A stretch of DNA of 64,000 nt from Aculops lycopersici (taxonomy: Eukaryota > Arthropoda > Arachnida > Trombidiformes > Eriophyidae). The DNA is taken from NCBI GenBank assembly GCA_015350385.1, contig WNKI01000002.1, positions 1,372,989 to 1,436,988 on the forward strand, in the 5' to 3' direction. Below the pieces are notes generated by a model. The model worked only from the letters and a program-made list of their open reading frames with translations, was not told the DNA's origin and searched no databases. Within the stretch, counting starts at the first letter, position 1, and each line of letters starts with the position of its first letter. The translations under genes and the position numbers were made by a program. Positions 1 through 12,000 of this stretch are shown here, one piece after another.

Positions 1-3000
1 AACTTGTGCAAACGAATATCAAGCTTCCTCTTGTTGGAATATTCCTCAATCTCAACGCAAATCTCGTCCTCTATCTTGAGATGAGCCTCCATCTTGTCGC
101 GCGCTTCGTCTCGCAACTCAATCAAGGATCCAATTAGTGTACCTGGCTGACAGTTTGGAGGAACCAATTTGCCCTCCTCAATGGGAATGAAACGCGAGAA
201 GGCAGATATGTAGTTTCCGTATAAATGGTTGAGTAGATCTAAGTCGTCCTCGCTGTATAAGTGGCTCTTGTTGGTGTTGTTGAGCATGTCTCTGAGGGTA
301 TCGCTGACCGAGAGTATAGATTTTTGGGAATCTTTCAAGTGACACTTGATATGGTGTCGCTGTTTCGATGTTAATAATGAATTCTTAGCATCAATTGAAT
401 GAATGGACTCGTCTAACCAAGACCTATGGGATTCAACAGGTGGTTGCGCCACTTCCATATCATCTGATTGATCAAGGTCACTTTGATGGTTATCAACGAT
501 GTTAACCGATTCAGCCAACCGACAGATCTCCTCCAACTTGGTCATGGCCAAAAGGGTTCGTCCAACAAGGTCGTTGAACTTCTTAACTGTTCGGTGAATC
601 TTGGGGAAATTGTATATTGGTATTGGCGAGTTGTCCATGTGTCCTGCCAGCAAGGTAGCCAGTCTGGTTGATGCGGCTTGAATGCCGATGTAATTGTCAT
701 AAATCAAGGCTGCATTTCGTGTTTGAACACTAATATCTCGAACAATATCCGTTGCCAAACCATCAGTTCGTTGCTTCTGATCGCTAGTCAACTCTTGGCC
801 AATCTTTGTGGTCACCATGGTGTAGGTGGCAATCATTTTCTTGTACATCAAGTTGCAAGCTGTTATTGTTTCATCTGAGACCAATGTAGACGCGGCCTTC
901 AGTACCAACTCGCTCTGATTTTGTATCATACCATGCAAAGGTTCCAATGAGAGTATTTGCATATCAATGGATTGCGAGCTATTTAATCCACGCTGATAGG
1001 ATACACCAAGATCCTGCAGGCTCTTGAAGATTGATTGAAGGGCAAACTTCTTGCTATGATACATCTGACGACACAACTTATGTTTCTCCTCCTTGACTTC
1101 CTTGGAATCCTTAGACTCAATTATAATCTCTTCCAATCGGTGGCTATAGAAATTTTTGATGGCGTCGAGATTAGAAGACATTGTCTGCTCTATGGCCTCC
1201 AAGTTCTTGACGTATCTCGCCTCGATTGCCTCATTGTTTTCTCGAGCAAGAGATTTCAGTTTTTCCACAAGCTTGTTAGTGTTGGATAATGATGAAACCG
1301 GTACTTGTTGTTGTTCGTTGATAGGTCTCTTGGTCGCCTCGATATTCTGTCTGATTTTAGCTAACTTAGCAGAAAGACCATCGGCATTTGCAAAATCCAT
1401 AGATTGACTGGTTAACTCTGGTTTGTCAGCCTTGTGATTCACAACAATTGGCCGCCTTAGAACCTCTAGGTACCTATTCATAACCTTGTTGAGTTTTCTA
1501 TGCGACAAACGGAAGTTACTCTTGATGTCCCACAAGCTTCGGTTCTGCCAAGCAGTTATGCGAATCTCAGTCATGAGTTCCTTTGACTTGAGCTCATCCT
1601 CTCGCTTCATTTCCTCTTTGAGAGGCTCAAATAACCCCTCGTGTTGACGATAAACATTGTACACAAAAGTGGTAAGCTTCTCATAGTTGACCTTAAACGG
1701 CTCAGGTGTGGTCTTGTTAGCGCTTTGGACCGGTTCGTAGAGTCTATTCTTCTCGTAGAGACTTGCAAATCGAGTTTGGATGGCAAACGAGAAAACCAAG
1801 TCGAGTCTAATCTGGAAGTCACCCAATGTTGCTGCCTCGAAGAATTGTTGAATAAATTTGGCAAATCCTTGGTAGAAGAACTCCTCGTACTCCTCGGTGA
1901 ACTCAAAATCCTCCTCGACAAACTCCATGGCTTTGCATAGGTTTAGCACGCAATTAATGGGGTCACTGAAGGCTTCATACAAACTAAACCAGAGATCGCA
2001 TAAGCTATTGTCAATGTATCTCCTTTTGACTCGGTGCAGTGTAAACTTCAATGAGTCTATCTCGATCTTGCGCCAACTTGTGATGAGTTCAACAAGAGTA
2101 TAGGATTCGTCTATCAACTTGAACTTCTTTTGCAAACCATTGGTCTGGTTCCACTTGTCGATCTTTTCTAGCATTGCATGAGCACCTGTCATGAATTTCA
2201 TCAATGGATCCGTGATGAGGAAGCTCCCGATCCTTGCCGATAGTTTTAGAATGTCTAGTATGATAGAGTTTTCTTCATAAATAGCCTCAGCTCTAATTGA
2301 GGCAATACTACTTTCCAATCTTCTAATATACTCCTGCAACTTGAGGGCTTCATGAGCGTCGGCGCTGTGATGGACATCAAAATACTCCTCGTCTAAACTC
2401 TCAATTGTGCCCAAGATTTCATCCGTCTTTTCAGGCTGCTGAGTTTTCTTCAAAACCTTGAGCAGATTATATGCTTGCAACAGGTGGCACTCGAAGCTAT
2501 TCGCGTCGAAGCGCTTGTCCAGTGATAAGATACAATGGCGAGTTATAGTATTTAAAATCTTGGCCTCCAAGTGAACCATTTGACTCAAGTCCATCTTCTG
2601 CAATTGATCGTTCTGACTGCTCCGATCTGATTGACCTAACAAGTTTCTTGATGCCTCCATCATAAACTTATAATGAGCCTTGCAAATATCAACACACATG
2701 CTAACATTTACGCTACGATGCAAGTTGGTCAACTTCTCCTCGGTGCTCAGGTTCTCCTTGTCGCTAGATGGAAGAACGCTATCAAGACCTAGAATATCCT
2801 TGAACACGTGCTCATAAGTTGGAAATCTAGCACAGATATCGAGAAACTCTTGATCCTCATAGCTGACCTCATTTCCAAGCGTAGATTTTGAGACCTTGTA
2901 TTGGAAGAGGTCCTCTCGCTTCTTGCGCTGCTCCTCGAGGTATTGTTTTCTCTTGAGCCAGGCTGCTTGGAATAGATCGGCAATGTTTCTAACAATTGGA

Positions 3001-6000
3001 ATGCATCTCTGAATGTCGGATGGAGTGATGGTAATGTGATGGTTGAGTTGAATGAGCACAGTCTTTAGTAATAGCGACTGCATGTTGTTAATCTCTTCCT
3101 TGGGGCATAAGTACTCTAGTTTTGAGAAGAATTTGAGCTTCTTGCAAACAGATTCCAAGTTTCCTCTATTCAAGCTATTGAATGAAAACACGCACATGAT
3201 ATCGTTAGCAAACTTCTCTGGCGATGGATAGGCTAATCTGAGTTCAACAATCTGCATCTTCTGCTCTAGACGAGAGTAGAGACACCTCAATCCTTGCTGA
3301 GTGATACAAAGGCCGACCAAAAAGTTGGTGAGTAGGTCAGTATAAAGCGAGTACTCAGACCGGAATCTCAGTATGCTCTTCTCGAAACTCTTGATGAGCA
3401 TGCGGCACTTGGTGTTGATGTTCACTAGCTTCTGGTGTCTAGTCTTGGATTTGTCTTTAAGACATGAGATTAGCGCTGTCATTAAATTCTGGATATTGGT
3501 TGTGAATCTTTGAAGTGTGAACTCAACATCCTTACGCAATTCGTAGTACAAAGTTCCATCGTCGCTCTTGGGTCGATTTTGATGCTCGCGACGAAGTTTA
3601 GCCACCGTATGCTCGAGTTTTATGCGACGCTCAACAAGTAGTTGCATGGAGAATGGGTATAGATGCAAATCCTCTGGTTCGCCATTAAGAGACAAATTCT
3701 CGCCGGTTCGCCAATAGTAGAGGGTGTTTCTAAATTGCAACTCCATCTTGATATGAGCTAGCTCCGATTTGTAAACTTCCATCTTCTCACGAGACCTGAG
3801 GGCTGGATCCAATGTAAACACTGGCGCGTAGCCTAAGTAGTTGAGTTGGCCGTAGTAGATAAGTCTCATAGCTTTGAGGACAACCCGACAGTCGTCCTCG
3901 TCCATATTGGACCTCACAGTATCCATAAAGTTCTTGAATTCGGAAACCCTTGTCATGATATACTGGTCGATGCAATCGCATTCTAGCTCAGTGTGCTGAC
4001 ATCTGTTCGACGATACAACACCCTCTTCCGTAATTTCCGGCTCAGATTCTTGCCTCAAATGAATCAATCTTCTAATTAGATTTAGATCGTGAGTATCCTC
4101 ATTCTTGTACAACTTGACGGCAGTATAGTTACGCCAGAGATAACTGAGAACGGAAAGCAGTTGGCTCTTTTGAGACTCGTAAGAGTTTAGTTTCAGGTGA
4201 GGGAGATCTAAGCAGTAGCTGGCAACTAAAGAGACAATTGGCGAGTATTCCGGTATTAGTGGAGCTTGGGTCGCCAGGTCACATGTGGTCACTCTCAATT
4301 TGGTCCATCCAACAACCTGATTGTCAAGAATGACATTCTCGATCAAGTGATCCAACAAAAACAATGTGTAAAGATTCTCATTGATCCTACTGATGGATGG
4401 CTGAGAATCCGCATCGTAATTTTCTATTCGCTCCTTGACTCCGTGAATAAATTTGATCAAGGTGGAATAGTACCTAGGGCTCATTATAATACCCGGAATA
4501 TTGGCGAGAGTCTTTTTGATTGTTGCTTTTAACTTAACTGGCTCTGTTCGTTTGGGATCTAGAAGGGAGTAACGTTGCTGTATAAACTCGACTTGCCAAA
4601 TCGGTGCAAATTGATCCTGTCCATGTCGTTTACGATTTACACTAAGACAATTGGCTCTGTAGGCTGGTTGTACTTGAATCCTCTGCAAATGCACATTATA
4701 CTCCTCGCGTTTCGATTCAAGTGTCTTCAAGTTATCATCGATGAGTTGCTGGCATGCGATATAGTTAAGATTCTTCTCCGCTTGCTCAAGTTCTGACATA
4801 TTATCCTGAATTTGGTAGAGCAGCTGGAGATAATGGGAATTAGACCAAACTAGGCATGAGGCCACAAGTGTGTCGTGAAGTGCAGTTAATCCGCGGCAAT
4901 CTTCCTTGACAAATTGGGTCGACGAGTGGGACCTAGAGACATATTTTCCTAATAAAGATGTGAAAAGCTTATCCACTTCTCGGTAAAATGAGTCGCAGAT
5001 CTTGGGCGTGGTGGCAAGATTGTTGATGACCTTGTTGAAGTAGAGCTTCTCATCTCTACACGGCTTACTAAGGGTCATATCGAGGAAGTGGCAAATGTCT
5101 TGAACTCTATTTGTAAACTTCTTATTCCTGAACACAATATTCTTGAGTCCACAATCATTAATCAAAGGCTCAATGACTTTCTGGTGAGTGAGAGCCCACA
5201 GCATTGGTAGTTGATTGCATAGAGCAGCTAGCTCGTGTGGCGGGTTTCCCTTCTTTAGTTTGCAAATAAAATAATGCATCCAAAAGAATCTTGCCATCAT
5301 CTTACCAATCATGTTGCTATCGTAGAGCCTACTGCTTACTGTTCTAAGAAGTCCATCAAGTAAATCAAACAAGTCACTCACTATCTCTGCTTGAGGCCGA
5401 ATCAAATCCTCCTTGACCATCTTGCCAGTGCGGACTTTCTCGGAGAGGGACCAAAGACTGTCAAGTCTGGTGTTCTCGAGTGATCTCTCTTCGACCAGTT
5501 CAATGATCATCCTCAACATTATCCTATGCAGTGTCAGTATCCATCTATTCTGCATCATCTCCTTGGTGGTCGTAGACTCGAGATCATTGGACATGAGATA
5601 ATAGTGAATGTCGGGGGAATTTCGAGTGTCGATATAAAGCTCGTCCATTGGCAGGAAACACGACTGAGGTAGCTGGCTTCTGATGTGAGGGATGTACTCG
5701 GAGCTCAGCAAGTCAATATGGCCCTCAACTGAAGTCATGACGTTGTTGAAACTTTCAAATGTTTCACTGATGAAACCCTGGCGATATGTGAAGTCAGTGT
5801 GGGTTGATAGTTCTAGGAATATCTTGACCGTTGTGCAAGTATTAACAATATCAATATTCTCAATCATTTCATCCGGTTTGAGGTAATCGTCTAGTCTCGT
5901 TTCATCGAAGAATATTTGGTTGTCCCGATCGACCATGGCAGTGATGGCGTCTCCTGTCGTTAGGGATACCAAGTCGTAAATTAAGTGGACCCATTGGTAT

Positions 6001-9000
6001 CTTTGGTCGTTCAAATTCACAAGATATTTCTTTCTATTCTCTGTCATCTTCTCCCGGATATAAGGGTGCATGATTTCCTCGTTGCAGCCTTCATGGTAAC
6101 CACGATGATTGTAGTGGGCAACCAGAAGGTCGGCCAACACTTGGTCGGTATCTAATCCGCGGCGGATTTGGTGCGTAAGTCTTGGTATACAGTTTAACGC
6201 AAAGTAGGCTAGAATATTTCCAGATTCCGATTCATGAGCCTCCTCGTCAGTTATCTTCTTATGAGCCTCGACACAAGTCTCCATGATACTGTAGCTCATG
6301 CATGGTCTATCTTCTTCGGGTACAAAACCGTTTTGGTATAACAACATTAGGAAATCTTCAAAGAAGAATCTTGTCTGGACAAAAATCTCAGCTCCACGAT
6401 TTCGCATTGCTCGCGACAATTCACCGTGATCTGGACACATGGTCAGCAGTAGGCGGAAGTTCGGATGTGGTGTTAATGTTTCGATCCCGTTCGGACCTGC
6501 CCCCTTCTCATTCAAGCTTATAGTTCCATTTGGTTCGACCAATGAGTTGAGTCGATCCAGGGTAGCCGGATTGAGCAAGTTGGCATTCTCAATCAGAACC
6601 CATTGTCCGTGTCGAATAGCCTTGATTAGTATGGAGTCGATCCATTCAAAGTTGCCCACAGAGTACATGGAATCGCTATCGTATAAAAACTTCATTCGGA
6701 TACGATCTATCCTCTCAATGAGATTCTTGTATCGTGCCTCAACATGAGTCAGCGCCAGAGGTCCGATCTTTTCCATAAGCTCTCTCAGTTCGACGAGTTG
6801 GAATCTGAAAGCAGCCGCTAGGTCACTTTTGGACAGGTGAACCTCTCTGATTGCAGTGTGATATAATGTGCTCCAAATGTGTTTCAGCAGGGTGGACCAG
6901 GTAGCTGCGTTGTATCTGTGGGAGATGGAGTTCATGAGGTCGGTAACAAAATCTCGAGATTCCTCAATGAGATCAATAATCTCTCGTTGGAGGCTCTTTT
7001 GTTCGTAGGAGCCCAGTAGCTCGATAGTATCCATATCCTGATTTGCGCCGACAATATTCAGCTCATTTCCTGTCAAAGAAGCTAATATTCGAACCATCGT
7101 CCTCTTGCCAACTCCAACATCGCCAATTATGATAGGCATCTTGTTGTACTCTAAGGCCTTAGCTATAGATTCCAAATAAGGCAGTTGGTACTTGAGGATG
7201 CATGTTTGTGGCAAGAGAGCTCCCTGGCGCTTGTTTCTTGAGAGAACGGACCTCTCGACGATGATCGATTTTTCGCCAATTCTCATGTCTCTGAAGGGAG
7301 GCTCATAGACAACCTTCTCAAATATCGACTCAAACAGGAAGATAATATCTGCTCTTTGAGCGTTAGATCTCAGTCTGTCCAGGTAAACAAATTGAACAAA
7401 TCTTTCGGGTTCGTGGAGATTGGACTCGGAAAACTTGTTGCTTTTAGCATGACGAGTGATCAACTCGCACCAGTACAAGAGATCTCTCAAATTAAACTCC
7501 ATGTCAGCGTTTCGGAATTTCTCTGCAACACCGCGATTGAATTGGATCATCTTATGGATGTTGTCATCCGATAATGTGCCGTACATCTTTTTGATAACTG
7601 TATACAGATCCTCGTCAGTATGTGGTTCGATGTAAATTGAGGTGAAGCGATTGACAAAGGATTGAGGTAGACCCTTTCTCGCAGCTCCTTGACTGTGTGG
7701 GTTCTGGCAAGCGAATATCCTTGTTGACGATCTATCCACTTTGATGCGTTTGTTTAGTTCAGGAATGAAGATTTCACCACGGTGATCGAAGCAGGCATTC
7801 AATCCCTCGAGGACAGATTGTGAAGCTAGATTCATTTCATCGAGTAGTACCCAGCTGGATTTCTTGATCGCCCTCAACAATGGGCCATCGTGCCAACAGA
7901 ACCTAGGCGCGTCGTCGCTAGAGCTGATGGATGCATCGGGCAAGTCTGAGCCAAATAGATCGCTGATGTCGGTTTGCTCTGACAGATTAATACGAATCAA
8001 CTCATGTCCAGTCAGCTTGGCAAGAGCAGTGACAACACTTGTCTTTCCGGCTCCTGGATCTCCCTCGAGCAAGATGGGCCTATCGAGTTGCATCGCGCGG
8101 ACGATTTTCATCAAGTTGTTTCTCACGGTAGGAGCGTCAATGATAAACTCGATGCTTGAACTTTCGTAAATGGGTAGGGGACCCTTAAGAAGCGAAAACT
8201 TCTTGAAACAGACGATATCCTTGTCTAGTTCCAAAACGCTGGGCACCCTCTCGACATAGACGGAATCCAAACCGAATTTTTCGCGTACACTCGCCTTGAG
8301 TTGGCTCCTCAGCTGTAACTTGAGTTGCTTGTTTGACTTCAATCTACTATTTTGATGTCCTCCGGTTCCGAATTGATCGAAGAATACAAGCGATGCTCCG
8401 TTGATTGTTGCTTCCTGAACAGAGAGGGGTCTTTTCTGATTAACCATGGTAGTTTTGTTGATGAATTGAGTCCAACTTAATATGTCACGGATGGAAATAG
8501 TGCTTGACCCTTGGTAGTAGGCTTGTAGAAAATCTTTCATAACAGCCAATAACCCTGTGATAATCTTAACCTTCTTCAGGGCTGGATAGAGACTCTGTTG
8601 GATTATTGGTATAATCTGATCAATATCCGTGGTGTTGTGACAATATATCTCGGTGAATCTGTTACGCAATGCAGGAGAGAGTTCTTTCTTACCAAAATCA
8701 CCCCCTGGATTCATTGTAGCAACGAATCGGAATGTAGCATTAGCAAATATTTCTCTTCCGTCTCTCTCGGTTAAGGTAAGCGATCTTGATGGCTCCAGAA
8801 CCGAGTTAAGTCTTTCGAGAACTGCATCGTCTGCGAGAGATATCTCATCTAATAGGAAAACAGAGCCCTGCATTGCTTCAACTAGTGGACCGTTGTACCA
8901 TGGGAAAGTTTGATGACTAGTCTTTGAATCACCAGCCTCGCTTCGGCAAGGTCTCACTGAACCAACAAAATCCGAGCTTTCTGTATTCAAATGGCAATTG

Positions 9001-12000
9001 TAGGTGATTAGCTCGAGCATTTCCATCGCGGCGTATAACTGACAAGCAGTTGTCTTTCCACAACCAGTCTGACCACATAGTAGCACTGGTTCTTTATACT
9101 TCAAGGCCCTTGAAAGTTGAACAAATAGTTTCTTGAACTCTCTTGAGAAATATATGTGCTTAAAAAATTCTGGAATGTTGGCTGTATTGAAGCCTGCCAA
9201 GCTGTAGATTTCATCGCGATCCAACTTCTTATTGAATACCTTTTCTATGACGTTCTTAACAGTTTCAGCTTCACTTATTGTTCTAACTCTGCCCTCGAGT
9301 AGAATGAGACCCTCCTTGGCAATATGAAGATCCCAGTCCATGAACTGAGGTGCTGTCTTCTTGAAAGTGGCATAACGCTCACCCCACCTGAACAAGTCTC
9401 TGAGAGTCATAAACCCATTTTTGCCGTTGAAGCAGCCACTTTCTCGTCGAATCAATTGGAGTTCGTTCATCACATTAATAATCTTCTTCGCATACTGAGG
9501 TGCCATCTCGCATCGCTTCTCTAGTATCATCTCAAGTTCTTTTCCAGGTATCTGGTCGAAATGCAATTCAATAAATCTATTTCTGAATGCCCTGGATAAG
9601 AGCTTTCTTCCGGCATATTCCTCGGGTGGATTCTGAGTGGCGAATAACATGAATCTCGAGCTAGCCTTTATAGTTTGTCTCGTTTCTGGAATGAACAATT
9701 CTCTATTGTCGTCGAGAGCGCGATTGAGAGCCTCAAGAAGTTCTGATGGAGCTAGATTCAATTCATCCAATATAATCCAATAACCTCTCTCCATTGCTTT
9801 AACGAGGAGTCCTTTCTCAAATTGCAAACTTCCATCCTCTTTGAGGACATAGCGACCAACATACTCCTGCAGGTCTGTGTGTTCGTGGTTGTTTATACGG
9901 TAACACTTGTTGCCAGTGAGCTGTGCTAGGTACATGATGAGACTAGTTTTTCCGACCGAAGTATTACCTTGAATTAGGATAGGCAATTTTCTTTGACTTA
10001 GCGAGATGATCCTAGAGAGACTGCGTAGATTTTCCTTGATAGATTCCGTAGTGATATACTTTTCATCCTCAACAGGCTCTAAATCAGACTTCTGAATCCA
10101 AAAACCCTCAACTTGAACATACTGGTTCTTATCCTTGGGTTTTGGCGCCTCCATACTGATCAATTTCGTGACGGTTTCCTTGCTGAATACAGTCTTTTCC
10201 ATGACTTTCATGACTTGAAATATTGATTGGTCATTGAGTTGCTGTAAGAATGTGATCCTAAGAGATTCAAAGAGTGACTTCTCCATATTTTGGCAGACAT
10301 TGATGGAACAAATCTGGAGGGCACGACATAGAGTTCTAAGACTATACACTGGAGAATTTCCACTAATATCACTCAGAACGTTAGTTCGGCTTCTCACTTC
10401 AAGGTAGAAATTAACAATACTTTCGATTTGGGCCGGAGTTAGGCAACTCTTGACATACGACTCAACGATGATTCTCAAATCTTGTTTCTCCCATATGTCA
10501 TCAACAAACAGCTCGGTGAATCGCCCTCTAGTTCCAGGTACGAGTTCTCGTTTACCAACATCCGTGGCCGGGTTCATACAAGCAAAAATCCTGAAGTTTG
10601 GATGGATTGTTACTGGAGCCTCGTCGTCTCCAGCATTGAACATGAAGACTGAATGTCTCTTGATAGAATCGAGGATAAGTACCAAGCATTGAAGGACTTC
10701 AGGTTCTGCCAAGTTGATTTCGTCCAATAATATCCACTGACCTTCCTTGACTGCCCGGAGAAGTGTACCTTCAGAAAACGACAAGGCCATCGGCGCTACA
10801 TCCTTATCAGCCATAATTCTGCTTTGTAACCTAAGAGCCTTAAGGTGTAGCTCGTTCCAAGTTCTATTCATCTCTGCAGATAAAGATTTGTTAAGGGCAT
10901 TAGAACAGATAACTACAACTAACCCGATATACTCACGCCATTGGATGCCCGTCTTGCTTGAGACGAACATGGATTCAACATTGGTAAGGAATTTTGAGTT
11001 CTGATCCTCGTTGTAGGTCCTTTTAAATAATTGACAGAATCTATCATGCATGGACCTCATGAGTTCACGAATCTCGACTGGTTTATAACCGCCCAATAGA
11101 TCTGAGGAATCTGATTGCTGACTGAGATTGATAACGACTAGATCGGTATTCATCAAGTTAGCTATGTGTTGTACAATTGAGGTCTTACCGACTCCAGTTT
11201 CTCCAACCAATAAAACGGGCTCATTGTATTTAATACATAACGAAACGCTCTCCATCAACCTGAGAGATGGCTTTGCATAGCCCATGGTTGATTTAGTTCT
11301 TGAGCTCGACGATGGAGAGTTTTGATAGCACTTCAACTTAACCCTACCGACACTGAATGTCTTGCTCTCGACTTTTATCTCCGGAGTTCGTTGGAAGACA
11401 CTATCTTGCACAACATTCGCGGCCTTATTCAGGACTGAGCCTAGTTTCTCTACGGCTTGTCGGAGGTGTATCGATGGTAGTGATGCCAACAAACAATCTA
11501 TGGACTCAAATAGGATAAAATCGAGATCTCCGGAGGAAAATTTTTCTGCCCTTGGATTCATGTTGATCTCGATTGCAAGATGCTTGATACGATCACAGAG
11601 CTTGAAAAGATCACGGAAGTTGAGTTTTCTAGTAGCTCGATTGATATTTGTCTTCTCAATCAAATCTTTCGAGCTTTCGAATAGTTGAAGAACTGTTCGT
11701 GCAAGGAAGGAACTGAAGTTATATCTTGATTCTATCACTCGTTTGAGATCATCGTTAGTTAGGTTGGGAACATCAACTATATCGCAAAGCCTCTCAATGA
11801 AGCCGAAGCCAATCCTAGGAGCATCTGCCGAGGAGCTTGTTTGTCTCGATCTTTGTGTAAAGAAAATCCTGAAGTCCGGATGAGGGCTGTCAATTTTGAC
11901 GGGGCAACATGATACACACGACAGGTTGCCGTTTTCTATCACCGAATGAATCACTTGCGCCATTTCACTAGGTGCAGAGTCAATGTCATCAAAGACTATC

